From the NCBI GenBank assembly GCA_963738665.1, contig CAVTXL010000005.1, positions 62,001 to 126,000 of the forward strand: a DNA stretch of 64,000 nt. The letters are read 5' to 3'. Source of the DNA: JABDGM01 sp963738665 (GTDB taxonomy: Bacteria > Planctomycetota > Planctomycetia > Pirellulales > Lacipirellulaceae). Below the pieces are notes generated by a model. It had not been told where the DNA came from. It saw only the letters and a list, made by a program, of their open reading frames with translations, and searched no databases. Of this stretch, positions 29,103 to 37,710 are shown piece by piece (positions within the stretch are counted from its first letter, which is position 1; every line of letters begins with the position of its first letter). The translations under genes were made by a program, and so were the position numbers.

Positions 29103-30445
29103 ATGCACGACCTCACTCCCAAACAAATCGTCACAGAGCTCGACCGCTACATCGTCGGCCAGCATGAGGCCAAGCGGGCCGTCGCAATCGCCATCCGCAA
29201 TCGCTGGCGCCGGCAGCGGGTCGACGACGACATGCGCAACGAAGTCGCTCCCAAAAACATCCTCATGATCGGCCCCACAGGCGTCGGCAAAACGGAAATC
29301 GCCCGCCGCCTCGCCACCCTCACCGGCGCCCCCTTCATCAAGGTCGAGGCAACCAAGTACACCGAGGTCGGCTACTACGGCCGTGACGTCGAAAGCATGG
29401 TCCGCGAGCTGGTCGAAAACGCCATTGGCCTCGTCCGCGAAGGGGAGCTCGAGCGCGTCGAGCCCGAAGCCAAGCGTCGCGTCGAAGATCGCCTCCTCGA
29501 CCTCCTGGCACCGGCCCCGCAGTCGTACGACGTCGGCATCGATTCCCCCAACTCCCCCGAGCGCCACGAACGAACGCGGGAAAAGATGCGAGCGATGCTG
29601 CTCGCCGGCGAAATGGAAGGCCGCACGGTCGAAATCACCGTCGAGCAGCGGACCCACGCGATGATGATCCCCGGCATGGGCCCCGGCGGCGACACGATGG
29701 ATTTCGACTTCCAAGGCATGCTCGAAAAAATCCTGCCCAAAAACGTCTCCCGCCGCCAGATGACCGTCGCTGAGGCCCGCCGCGTCCTCTTCGAGCAGGA
29801 ATGCGAGGCCATGATCAACAGCGAAAAGGTCAACGCCCAGGCGATCGAGCTGGCCGAAAACGTCGGCATCATCTTCGTCGACGAAATGGACAAGGTCGTA
29901 GCCAGCGAAGGGGGCCGCGGGGCCGACGTTCGCGCCAAGGCGTGCAGCGCGACCTGCTCCCCATCGTCGAAGGCACCGTCGTCAACACCCGCTACGGCTA
30001 CGTGCGAACCGATCACGTCCTGTTCATCGCCGCCGGCGCCTTCACAAAGTGAAGCCCAGCGACCTGATGCCCGAGCTCCAGGGCCGCTTCCCGATCCCGA
30101 GTCGAACTGAAAGACCTCACCAAAGACGACTTCGTCCGCATCCTCACCGAGCCCAAAAGCTCGCTCACCAAGCAATACGCGGCCCTCTTGAAAACCGAAG
30201 GCGTCGAGCTCCACTTCACGCCCGACGCAGTCGACGCCCTGGCCAGCTACGCCTTCGCCGTGAACCAATCCACCCAAAACATCGGCGCCCGCCGCCTCTA
30301 CACGATCCTCGAGCGCATGCTCGAAGAACTCTCCTTCGAAGCCGCCGACATGGGCCCCAGCCGCGTCGAAATCAACGCCGCCTACGTCCGCGAGCGGCTG
30401 GAGGAAGTGGCCAAGGATGAGGATTTGAGTAAGTTTATTTTGTAA
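29103..30445 (+). CDS. hslU: HslU ATPase subunit of the HslVU protease, with three frame changes
   Basis: AAA+ unfoldase that feeds HslV. Starts MHDLTPKQIVTELDRYIVGQ; Walker A GPTGVGKT at 57-64; pore-loop region TKYTEVGYYGRDVESMV; Walker B IIFVDEMDKV; sensor region NIGARRLYTILERMLEEL; and the C-terminus ends LSKFIL, the HslV-docking tail. Frame changes are needed at about 29935 (one C lost, giving RRQGVQRDLLPIVEGT), 30045 (one C lost, giving FHKVKPSDLMPELQGRFPI) and 30098 (one extra C before RVELKDLTKDDF). Joined length is about 448, normal. The dense single-C errors look technical. Confidence 0.93.
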
Positions 30446-30446
30446 T

Positions 30447-30509
30447 GCTTGTTGTGGCCGGTCGCTTGTTGTGGCCGGTCGCTTGTTGTGGCCGGTCTCC
30501 GACCGTGCC
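30447..30509. repeat. REP array flanking the RAYT gene, left side
   Basis: A 17-base unit (GCTTGTTGTGGCCGGTC) is present three times in perfect tandem at 30447-30463, 30464-30480 and 30481-30497. The last unit continues as TCCGACCGTGCC. The final 29 bases (30481-30509) are identical, in inverted orientation, to 31156-31184 on the far side of the transposase. The core GGCCGGTCTCCGACCG can form a small hairpin. Confidence 0.85.
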
Positions 30510-30557
30510 GCCTCCGCCGACCGCAGTTCTCCCAGCCCCGCCAACGAGGTTTCCTCC

Positions 30558-31106
30558 ATGGAGCGCTGCCGCATCACACCGAACGCCGCGGTCTACTTCG
30601 TAACCTTCTCCATAGTCGAGTGGCTTCCAGTCTTCGTCGCCGAAGCGAGCTGCCGCGTCATCACCGACAGCTTAAACTTTGCCACGAGCAAAAAATGCTC
30701 GGTACCAACGCCTTCGTCATCTTGCCGACCCACATGCACGCAATCCTGTTCGACCGCGAGTTCAACAACGAACGACCGCAACACACGATCGCCGATTTCC
30801 GCAATTTCACCGGCCGCTCGCTCTGCGATTTTTGCGACTCCCACTTGCCCCGCTGCTTCAGTGAAACTCTCTGGGCGAGATCTCGTGAAGATCGGCAGCG
30901 TCAATTCTGGCAGCCGAGTCGCCGTCCGGAAGTGCTCGTCACCGAGAGTTTCTGGCAACAAAAGCTAGACTATTTGCACGAAAATCCCGGCCGCATAGGT
31001 CCTAGTGATTCGCGCAGCTGCTTGGGGATTCTCATCGGCGGCGCATTATGCGTCCGATGGATGCCAGCCATGCGATGTGAAAATCTCACCCATTGACTGG
31101 ACGTAA
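30558..31106 (+). CDS. REP-associated tyrosine transposase (RAYT, Y1_Tnp/TnpA-REP)
   Basis: Y1-type transposase of the IS200/IS605 superfamily, about 182 residues after two frame changes. It starts MERCRITPNAAVYFVTFSIVE. A frame change at about 30680 leads to LKLCHEQKMLGTNAFVILP, then the HUH motif THMHAI (His59, His61) and the presumed catalytic Tyr139 in QQKLDYLHENPGRIG. A second change at about 31005 leads to LVIRAAAWGFSSAAHYASD, ending SPIDWT at the TAA at 31104-31106, the usual RAYT end. Perfect 29-base inverted copies of a REP flank it. The enzyme cuts and rejoins single-stranded REP DNA by family knowledge; activity here is untested. Confidence 0.85.
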
Positions 31107-31155
31107 GTCGGCTGCGCCCGTTCGAGGGGCACAGGAGACCTTCGGTCAATTCAGT

Positions 31156-31184
31156 GGCACGGTCGGAGACCGGCCACAACAAGC
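31156..31184. repeat. REP flanking the RAYT gene, right side (inverted)
   Basis: Twenty-nine bases, beginning GGCACGGTCGGAGACCGG, whose reverse complement is identical to 30481-30509. Left and right copies thus enclose the transposase in opposite orientation. Other copies of the core occur at 38115-38175 (twice, inside hyuB) and 58384-58410 (upstream of dnaJ). Confidence 0.88.
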
Positions 31185-31196
31185 GAGACGCTCGAA

Positions 31197-31412
31197 TTAC
31201 GCCAGCACTTGGACGTATTCCACTACGCTTGTTGGCGGCGGAATTGGTAAGCCGTCTTCGCGCAAGCCGTCCAAATGCAGTTCGATTGCCTCGCGCAGGA
31301 GTGACTCTGTTTCCCCAACCGTCGCCCCCGTCGCGACGCACCCCGGCAGGTCCGGCACATACGCCGAGTAATTGGACGTTCCCTTCTCGATGACGATTGC
31401 ATATTGCTTCAT
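31197..31412 (-). CDS. hicB: HicB-family antitoxin
   Basis: Seventy-one residues: MKQYAIVIEKGTSNYSAYVPDLPGC and TVGETESLLREAIELHLDGL are the typical partial RNase-H-like HicB fold, ending PIPPPTSVVEYVQVLA. No separate DNA-binding domain is attached. It is translated after hicA, eight bases downstream, as in most hicAB pairs, and neutralises HicA by direct binding. It ends 12 bases from the right REP of the RAYT element. Confidence 0.9.
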   Translation of the reverse strand: MKQYAIVIEKGTSNYSAYVPDLPGCVATGATVGETESLLREAIELHLDGLREDGLPIPPPTSVVEYVQVLA

Positions 31413-31420
31413 CGTTGCAC

Positions 31421-31606
31421 TTACTTCAATCCTGCCTGCTTGAGAATACTGCTGAGCGTTCCCGGTCGCACTTCGTCATTTGGCTTACCTGCGACGGTCA
31501 CGCGGCCCGTCTTCGTATCGTGCTTGAACTGGCGATGATTACCCCGCGTTACCTTAAAGTGCCAGCCGTCGTTCGCCAATAATTTTATCACATTGCGGAC
31601 TTTCAT
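31421..31606 (-). CDS. hicA: HicA-family toxin (mRNA interferase)
   Basis: Sixty-one residues: MKVRNVIKLLANDGWHFKVT, then RGNHRQFKHDTKTGRVTVAGK and a C-terminal GTLSSILKQAGLK. This is the dsRBD-like HicA fold; the conserved His in GNHRQF is the catalytic residue by family knowledge. HicA cleaves mRNA when freed from HicB. It is the first gene of the pair and is read from the opposite direction to the cupin at 31663. Confidence 0.92.
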   Translation of the reverse strand: MKVRNVIKLLANDGWHFKVTRGNHRQFKHDTKTGRVTVAGKPNDEVRPGTLSSILKQAGLK

Positions 31607-31662
31607 GCCGCTACAATATCATATTCTTTGGACCGTGTTGGCCCGCGCACGAAATCGACCAT

Positions 31663-32168
31663 ATGCTGTCTTCTCAACAAATCATCGATCTCCTCGCACT
31701 CCAGTCCCTCACCATCGAAGGCGGCTATTTTCGCGAAACCTACCGCGCCCCCTCTCGATTCCCGCCGCCGCCCTGCCCGTCGACTACGGCGGCGACCGCA
31801 GCGCCTCTACCGCCATCTACTATTTCCTCACGCCCGAAACATTCTCCGCCATCCACCGCGTTAAGAGCGATGAAGTCTTCCACTTCTACGCGGGCGACCC
31901 GGTCGAGATGCTGCAACTGCTCCCCGATGGCAGCGGCCGGACGGTTGCGATCGGCAACGACCTCGCCGCCGGCCACACGCCGCAGGTCGTCGTCCCCGCC
32001 GGCGTCTGGCAAGGCTGCCGCCTGATCGCGGGCGGCCGCTGGGCCCTGTTGGGCTGCACCGTCGCCCCCGGCTTCGACTATGCTGACTTCGAGGCCGGCC
32101 CGCGGGAACAGCTCATCACGACGCATCCAAAGTTCGCCGAGCTGATTGACGCCTTGACGACAAGTTAG
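31663..32168 (+). CDS. DUF985-type cupin, frameshifted
   Basis: Starts MLSSQQIIDLLALQSLTIEGGYFRETYRAP. A frame change at about 31745-31760 leads to LPVDYGGDRSASTAIYYFLTPETFSAIHRVKSDEVFHFYAGDPVEM, then VVPAGVWQGCRLI and TVAPGFDYADFE, ending ELIDALTTS. This is the complete DUF985 cupin of about 165 residues; metal-binding His and Glu residues sit in IHRVKSDEVFHFY. Substrate unknown. The break is in a CGCGCCCCCT run. Confidence 0.82.
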
Positions 32169-32225
32169 CGAATTGTCACAAACGCTGTCGGCAATTGCTC
32201 GAACACCTTTCCAGCAACGGCGCCC

Positions 32226-33639
32226 GTGACGATCCAATCTCCAACAACGTCGCCGACTCGCACCCCGCATCTCACCTTGTGGGACGCCGTCAGCATCATC
32301 ATCGGCATCGTCGTCGGCACGTCGATCTTTCGTTCTCCGCCAATCATCTTTAAGAACGTCCCCAACCCCGCCTGGGCGATGACCCTCTGGGTGGTCGGCG
32401 GCCTTGTTTCCTGGTGCGGCGCCGTGTGCTATGCCGAGCTCGCCACGACCTACCCGCGCGACGGCGGCGACTATGAATACCTGTCCCGCGCCCTGGGCCG
32501 CTGGTGCGGATTCCTCTTCGCCTGGGCCCAGCTCACGGTGATCATCAGCGGCAACATCGGCGCGATGGCCTACGTCTTCGCCGATTACGGGGCCCGAATC
32601 TGGCCTGCCTGGAAGGACCACACGGTCTGGGCCGCGCTGGCGCCGATCGTTATCCTTACGATCGTCAATTTGAACGGCATCGTCGCCGGGAAATCGACCC
32701 AGAATCTACTGAGCGTTCTGAAAGTTCTGGGTCTGACCGCCATCGCAATTGCCGGCTTGTCGGCGATTTCCGCCCCACCGCCGCAGGTCGTTGGCACCGC
32801 CGTCCAGCCTCGTCCGATCAACCTCGGCCTCGCCCTGGTCTTCGTCCTCTACGCCTTCGGCGGCTGGGTTCATGCCCCCTATGTCGCCTCCGAAGTTCGC
32901 AACCCAAATCACAACTTGCCGCGAGCACTCATCTTCTCACTGCTCGGCATTACCCTCATCTACCTGGCGGTGAACGCCTCGTACCTCGCCGTCCTCGGGT
33001 TCGACGGGGCGCGCTCAACCCAAACGCCGGCCGCCGACGTGATGACCAAGGCGCCTTGGCCCGTGGGCCGGCCGCGCCGTCAGCCTGCTCGTGATGCTCT
33101 CTGCGCTGGGCGCGATCAACGGCATGATCCTCACGGCCGCTCGAGTTTATGCCGTCTGGGGTGAAGACTTCTCAAAGATCGCCTGGCTGGCCCGCCGCGA
33201 CCGCCACGGCAGCCCGGCAGCGGCCATCTGCGTGCAGACTGTGATCGCCGTCCTGCTGGTGCTGCTGGTCGGCACGCAAGCCGGCCGCGACGCCTTCGAC
33301 GCCGCACTCCACTGCCTTAGACTTCACAGCCTGCCCTGGAACGATTATGACGGCGGCTTCGGCACGCTCGTCGCCGGCACCGCGCCCGTCTATTGGGGCC
33401 TCTGCCTCCTCGGCGGCGTCGCCGTCTTCATCTTGCGGCGCAGCGATCGCACCGCCCAGCGCCCCTACCGCATCCCGCTCTATCCGCTCCCCGCCATCGT
33501 GCTCTGCGCGTCCTGTGCCTACTTGGCCTGGTCCAGCTTGAGCTACGCGAAATGGCTCGCCCTCATCGGCCTCGTGCCGCTCGCGCTCGGTGGAATCGCG
33601 TGGTATGCGGCCCGGTCCGCACGGCAGCATCCATTCTGA
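32226..33639 (+). CDS. Amino acid permease (APC superfamily), frameshifted
   Basis: Transporter of about 470 residues with a cytoplasmic start (TIQSPTTSPTRTPHLTLWD) and the first APC helix SIIIGIVVGTSIFRSPP, which carries the GxxG-type substrate loop. About ten further helices follow; VNLNGIVAGKSTQNLLSVLKVLG and AFGGWVHAPYVASEVRNP are family landmarks. At about 33062 the frame changes so that SLLVMLSALGAINGMILTAARVYAVWGED follows, and the protein ends AWYAARSARQHPF. The start is the GTG at 32226. Substrate cannot be read; APC relatives carry amino acids or polyamines. Confidence 0.87.
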
Positions 33640-33653
33640 TTCGACGCTGGTTA

Positions 33654-33810
33654 CTAACAGCCTGTTGAGAAACGCCGTCGTGGCGTTTTTCAACCTCACC
33701 AAGTGCCGAGCAAGGCTCGTCACGGCTCGCAAAACTGCGACTTCAGTCGCAGTTTTGGCAGCGCATCCATGCGATGCAGCAGCCCGTCGACTTTTTCAAC
33801 GGGCTGCTAA
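33654..33810. mobile_element. MITE-like element with terminal inverted repeats
   Basis: Left end CTAACAGCCTGTTGAGAAA (33654-33672). Right end TTTTTCAACGGGCTGCTAA (33792-33810), which reads TTAGCAGCCCGTTGAAAAA on the other strand; about 15 of 19 positions match. Inside is a perfect 26-base palindrome (33731-33756, arms AAAACTGCGACT). The 157 bases hold no gene. The ends resemble termini of planctomycete insertion elements, but no transposase is attached. Confidence 0.65.
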
Positions 33811-34017
33811 CCGGTTTGCTTTTCCCACGTTCCGCGTCGGAAGGCAGATTAAGACCGCTCCGCGGTTCGCCTGGCACACTCGCACCGCCAAACCAATAAC
33901 CCGCTCGATGCTGTGCGTCGAAAGCCGCGTCCCCACGTCGCAGATCCGCCGTGGCGGGCAGAACGTGGGAACGAAAAATCGGCGGCGGGCTTCCCCCTCG
34001 GCCGCCGGTTCGACAAG

Positions 34018-34182
34018 TCACTCCTCATCGTCGTTCGGCTCGTGGCTGGTGCGAGTGCCGCCGCCTGCCGGTCGCGCCGCCGCCTGTTTTTTGGCCTCAC
34101 GCTTCTTCCGCTTCTCTTCGGCCCGGAATTTCTTCTCCGTTTCCCGCCGCCGTTTTTCGTACGTGTTGGGGCTCTTCGCCAT
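34018..34182 (-). CDS. Small highly basic protein
   Basis: Fifty-four residues: MAKSPNTYEKRRRETEKKFR, then a Lys/Arg-rich stretch and an acidic end EPNDDEE. I know this pattern (MAKSPNTxEKRRREMEKK) as a short conserved planctomycete protein of unknown function. The charged helix suggests nucleic-acid or ribosome association, which is inference. The ATG at 34180-34182 begins the conserved part; a longer frame starts at 34269 but runs through the terminator of the neighbouring gene. Confidence 0.65.
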   Translation of the reverse strand: MAKSPNTYEKRRRETEKKFRAEEKRKKREAKKQAAARPAGGGTRTSHEPNDDEE

Positions 34183-34218
34183 CCTGGGCTCGCTTTCTGC
34201 TCGTGAGCAATCAATGGG

Positions 34219-34262
34219 CATAAAAAAACGTGTACTCCCGCGACATGCGCGAAAGTACACGA
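34219..34262 (-). terminator. Rho-independent terminator of the RNA-binding protein gene
   Basis: On the reverse strand CGTGTACTTTCGCG and the matching CGGGAGTACACG form a stem, directly followed by seven T. It lies about 50 bases past the stop at 34313. Confidence 0.8.
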
Positions 34263-34312
34263 ATGTCATATGAGCCGACGGAAGATCCGCTCTTCATCAC
34301 CTCGGCCGTGAA

Positions 34313-34660
34313 TTAATAACGCCGGCTGCCGCCGCGACCACCACCGCCACCGCCGCCGCCGCCACCACCGCGGCCGCCGCCGTAGCCGCCTCGGCCTCCG
34401 CCGCCCCGCTCTTCGCGCGGCCGCGCTTCATTGACCGTCAGAGCCCGGCCGTCCCGCTCTTTGAGGTTCAAGCCCTCGATCGCGGCCTGCGCCTCCTGAT
34501 CGCTGTTCATCTCGACAAACCCAAAACCCTTGCTGCGGCCCGTGTCGCGGTCGTTGATGACCTCGGCGCTTTTCACGGTGCCGAACTCGCCGAACATTTG
34601 CTCCAAGTCGGCGCTCGACGTGCTGTAGCTCAAATTACCACAATACAGTTTCTTTCCCAT
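34313..34660 (-). CDS. Glycine-rich RNA-binding protein (single RRM)
   Basis: One hundred and fifteen residues. One RRM domain: RNP2 KLYCGNLSY (residues 3-11), RNP1 KGFGFVEM (about 45-52), then ALTVNEARPREE and a Gly/Arg tail with a long run of glycine. Such proteins in bacteria bind single-stranded RNA and are often cold-induced; regulation cannot be read here. The ATG at 34658-34660 is preceded by GGAG. A terminator (34219-34262) follows. The tail is low-complexity and its length may be affected by sequencing. Confidence 0.92.
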   Translation of the reverse strand: MGKKLYCGNLSYSTSSADLEQMFGEFGTVKSAEVINDRDTGRSKGFGFVEMNSDQEAQAAIEGLNLKERDGRALTVNEARPREERGGGGRGGYGGGRGGGGGGGGGGGRGGSRRY

Positions 34661-34961
34661 GCTGCATCTCCTGCAATTGGAATCGACGACAGCCCAAACT
34701 TTCACTTTCTGGGGCTGCAAAGAAAGGGGCCAAAATGGCGGCCCGCCAGGAGGTGCGGTCGAAAGACATTTAGGCGGCCGACCAAGAGGCACCGGCACCA
34801 GAGACGCGTTCGCTGTACCAACCGCTGGCATTATCGAGTGGCGCCGATCGAAAGTCCAGCCCAAATCGCCCCCCATCAATTCCCGCGTGGATGCGTCACG
34901 ATGGCAGGTGGAAAAATCCAGCCTGACGGCTATTCCAGCGTCTTTTTCGGTGAATGAAACA

Positions 34962-35285
34962 TTAAGGAAACGATGATCTCAGAGTGTCGGTCGGGCGACT
35001 TCCTCTGTTTTCTCGGTCTTCCCGGTTATCCACCCGTACGACCCGCAATCCTGCCCGTCCGAATGTGAGCTGGGCGTCGGAGAAAACGGTCCGTACTCTG
35101 GCCATACGGGATTCTTCAGACTGGCCCTTCATTCCTGCTGAAACGTTTTGAACGCCCCTGGCTGGGCGCATCAGCCGGATCGTTACAACGACGGCATCCG
35201 CTCTCGCTTCCACTTTCCGCTGAGTCGACCGCGCCCGAATAAGTGCCGTCAAAACAAATGAATTGACCGCATCAATGGAGCTCAT
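34962..35285 (-). CDS. Possible hypothetical protein
   Basis: A 107-residue open frame starting MSSIDAVNSFVLTALIRARS, with GGAAGAAG upstream. It reads KVEARADAVVVTIRLMRPARG as an amphipathic stretch and ends in a polar tail. No domain is recognised. It is the only frame of any promise in the 781-base interval 34661-35441 between the RNA-binding protein and hyuA. It may be spurious; the rest of that interval shows nothing I can name. Confidence 0.25.
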   Translation of the reverse strand: MSSIDAVNSFVLTALIRARSTQRKVEARADAVVVTIRLMRPARGVQNVSAGMKGQSEESRMARVRTVFSDAQLTFGRAGLRVVRVDNREDRENRGSRPTDTLRSSFP

Positions 35286-35441
35286 CTTCTTCCGTGCCTC
35301 CCTTCCCTGATGTTCAATGCTCCCGAAAGAATTGCCTCTGTCGGCCACAAAAGAAACGCTCACACAATCTCCAACGCGGCTGTGCGGCCGAGCCGCCACA
35401 TAGAGATTTCTTGCGCATTGCCCGCCGGTTAAAATTTGACC

Positions 35442-37481
35442 ATGGCGATTAGCGATTGGCAATTCTGGATCGACGTCGGCGGTACTTTTACCGATTGCAT
35501 CGCGAAAAGCCCTGACGGAAAACTGCGACGTCTTAAGCTACTCTCGAGCGGCGCAACTAAAGGTCGAGTGGCGACGAACTCAACACCCCAGTTCATCGTC
35601 GACCCCGCCCGCCGCGACGACCCGTCCAACTTCTGGGTCGGTTGGCAACTCCACCTCCTCGATGCCGACGGCACATCGATCGCCCACACCGACGTCACCG
35701 GATTTGACGCTCCCACCGCCCGCTTGCGTCTTCGCAATTTCAATTTGACGCCGCGCGAAAACACAGCCTACGAACTCCGCTGCGACCTCGAAGCGCCTAC
35801 GATCGCCGTCCGCTATCTGCTCGGCATTCCGCGATCCCAGTCCGTGCCCCCGATTGTCCTCCGCCTCGGCACCACCCGCGGCACCAACGCCCTCATCACC
35901 CGTACCGGCGCCCGCACCGCCCTCGTCACCACCCGCGGCTTTCGCGATGTGCTCGAAATCGGCTACCAGGCCCGGCCCCGCATCTTTGACCTCACCGTAC
36001 GTAAGCTGCCCGTTTTGCCCGCCGCGACGATTGAAATCGACGAGCGGGTCACCCACGACGGCCATATCCTCGCCGCGCCGAAAGAAGCCGAAATCCGCCA
36101 ACGACTCGCGTCGCTGCTCGACGCCGGCATCGAGTCGCTCGCCATTTGCTTCCTGCACGCCGATCGCCATCCGGCCCACGAACAGCTTGTCGAGCACATC
36201 GCTCGCGACGTCGGCTTCGATCACATCAGACGCTCCAGCGCCGTCGCCCCGCTGCCAAAGTTCGTTGCCCGCGCCGATACGACCGTCGTCGACGCGTACT
36301 TGACTCCCGTACTGCAAGATTATATCGAACGCCTGCGGTGTAGCTTGCCCGGCAGCCAAATTCGCCTCCTCACCTCGGCCGGCGGCCTCGTGCCCGGCGA
36401 GAAGTTTTTCGGCAAAGACAGCATCCTCTCCGGCCCGGCCGGCGGCGTCGTTGGCTTTTCGCGAGTCGCGCGGGCGTGCGGCTTCGAGCGGGCGATCGGC
36501 TTCGATATGGGCGGCACAAGCACCGATGTCTCGCGTTTCGACGGCCGCTTCGAGCTCGAGTACGAAACGCAAAAGGCCGGCGTCCGCCTCGTCGCCCCGA
36601 CGCTGGCCATTGAAACGATCGCCGCCGGCGGCGGCTCGATCTGCCGTTTCGACGGCGCAAAGCTCGTCGTCGGCCCGGCAAGCGCCGCCGCCGACCCCGG
36701 CCCCGCCTGCTACGGCCGCGGCGGCCCCCTCACCATCACCGACGTCAACTTCTACCTGGGCCGCATCGTCCCTGAAAGATTTCCCTTCCCCCTCGATCGC
36801 AACGCAACTCAAAGGGCACTCGAAGGACTGGTCACTTCAGTGACCAGTGCCACGGGAATAAACTATTCGCCCCACGAGCTCGCTTCTGGCCTATTAAAAA
36901 TCGCTAACGCCAACATGGCCGCCGCGATCCGCCTCGTCACCATCGCCAAAGGGGCCGACCCGGCCGACTACGTGCTGGTCGCCTTCGGCGGCGCCGCCCC
37001 GCAGCACGCCTGCGCCGTGGCCCGCGAACTCGGCATCCGCCGCGTGCTCAATCACCCCGACGCCGGCGTCCTCAGCGCCCTCGGCATCGGCCTGGCCGGC
37101 GTCACCCGCCACCGCTCCTGCGGCATCGAGCGACCGCTTGATGCAGCCCGACTCACCGACGTTAGCAAAAAGCTCGACGTGCTCGAAGCCGAAGCCGCCG
37201 CCGAAGTCCGCGCAGAAGGCGTGCCGGCCGAGCGCATGATCGCCACGCGCTCCCTCGACCTCCGCTACCGCGGCGTCGACGCCTATCTCACCATCCCCTG
37301 GCCCGCCGGCGGCGATTTCGAAGCCGCATTCACCGCCGATCACCGCCGCCGCTACGGCTACATCCACGCCGGCCGCCCCCTGGAAATCGCCGCCGCCCGC
37401 GTCGAGGTCGCCGGCCACGTAGCAGAACCCGCTCCCGCGGGCGACGCCACAAAACCCTCTCTCCCTGGGAGAGCGGGGTGA
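35442..37481 (+). CDS. hyuA: 5-oxoprolinase/hydantoinase A-type subunit, interrupted by an in-frame stop
   Basis: ATP-dependent ring-opening enzyme of the hydantoinase/5-oxoprolinase family. The phosphate-binding block is WIDVGGTFTDCIAKSPDGK (near the start). Others are TTRGTNALITRTGA, LRLTSAGG-like LLTSAGGLVPGEKFFGKDSILSGPAGG, and FDMGGTSTDVSRFDGRFELE. The reading frame ends at the TGA at 37479-37481, inside a hairpin repeat. The very same frame resumes just past it with HYFDGQFIDTPVVDRSSLKPGDHITGPTIITE and ends near GELMLNDF (about 37710), the expected C-terminus. A TTG at 35436 is an alternative start; the ATG at 35442 is preferred. Confidence 0.9.
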   Translation: MAISDWQFWIDVGGTFTDCIAKSPDGKLRRLKLLSSGATKGRVATNSTPQFIVDPARRDDPSNFWVGWQLHLLDADGTSIAHTDVTGFDAPTARLRLRNFNLTPRENTAYELRCDLEAPTIAVRYLLGIPRSQSVPPIVLRLGTTRGTNALITRTGARTALVTTRGFRDVLEIGYQARPRIFDLTVRKLPVLPAATIEIDERVTHDGHILAAPKEAEIRQRLASLLDAGIESLAICFLHADRHPAHEQLVEHIARDVGFDHIRRSSAVAPLPKFVARADTTVVDAYLTPVLQDYIERLRCSLPGSQIRLLTSAGGLVPGEKFFGKDSILSGPAGGVVGFSRVARACGFERAIGFDMGGTSTDVSRFDGRFELEYETQKAGVRLVAPTLAIETIAAGGGSICRFDGAKLVVGPASAAADPGPACYGRGGPLTITDVNFYLGRIVPERFPFPLDRNATQRALEGLVTSVTSATGINYSPHELASGLLKIANANMAAAIRLVTIAKGADPADYVLVAFGGAAPQHACAVARELGIRRVLNHPDAGVLSALGIGLAGVTRHRSCGIERPLDAARLTDVSKKLDVLEAEAAAEVRAEGVPAERMIATRSLDLRYRGVDAYLTIPWPAGGDFEAAFTADHRRRYGYIHAGRPLEIAAARVEVAGHVAEPAPAGDATKPSLPGRAG

Positions 37482-37516
37482 GGGCGCCCCGCTCTCCAGC
37501 GACGCCCCCTCACCCC
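37455..37516. repeat. Double hairpin repeat carrying the hyuA stop codon
   Basis: CTCTCCCTGGGAGAG is a perfect palindrome. It is followed by GGGGTGAGGG and GCCCCCTCACCCC as a second arm pair. The hyuA TGA (37479-37481) is the TGA of GGGGTGAGGG. The CCCTCTCCCTGGGAGAG...GGGTGAGGG type of repeat is normally intergenic. Confidence 0.75.
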
Positions 37517-37710
37517 AACCACACGCATCCCGCCTCCGCACTACTTCGATGGCCAATTCATCGACACGCCCGTCGTCGACCGCAGCTCGCTGAAACCAGG
37601 CGATCACATCACTGGCCCAACCATCATCACCGAAAACCTCTCCACAACCATCATCGACCCCGGCTGGCAAGCCGACGTCCTCCCCGCCGGCGAACTGATG
37701 CTGAACGATT

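Noticed and set aside
28380..30445. Treating hslV, hslU and other frame-broken conserved genes as pseudogenes
   Set aside because: All catalytic motifs are preserved on both sides of each break and the breaks are single-base indels in C/G runs, so sequencing error is the simpler reading.
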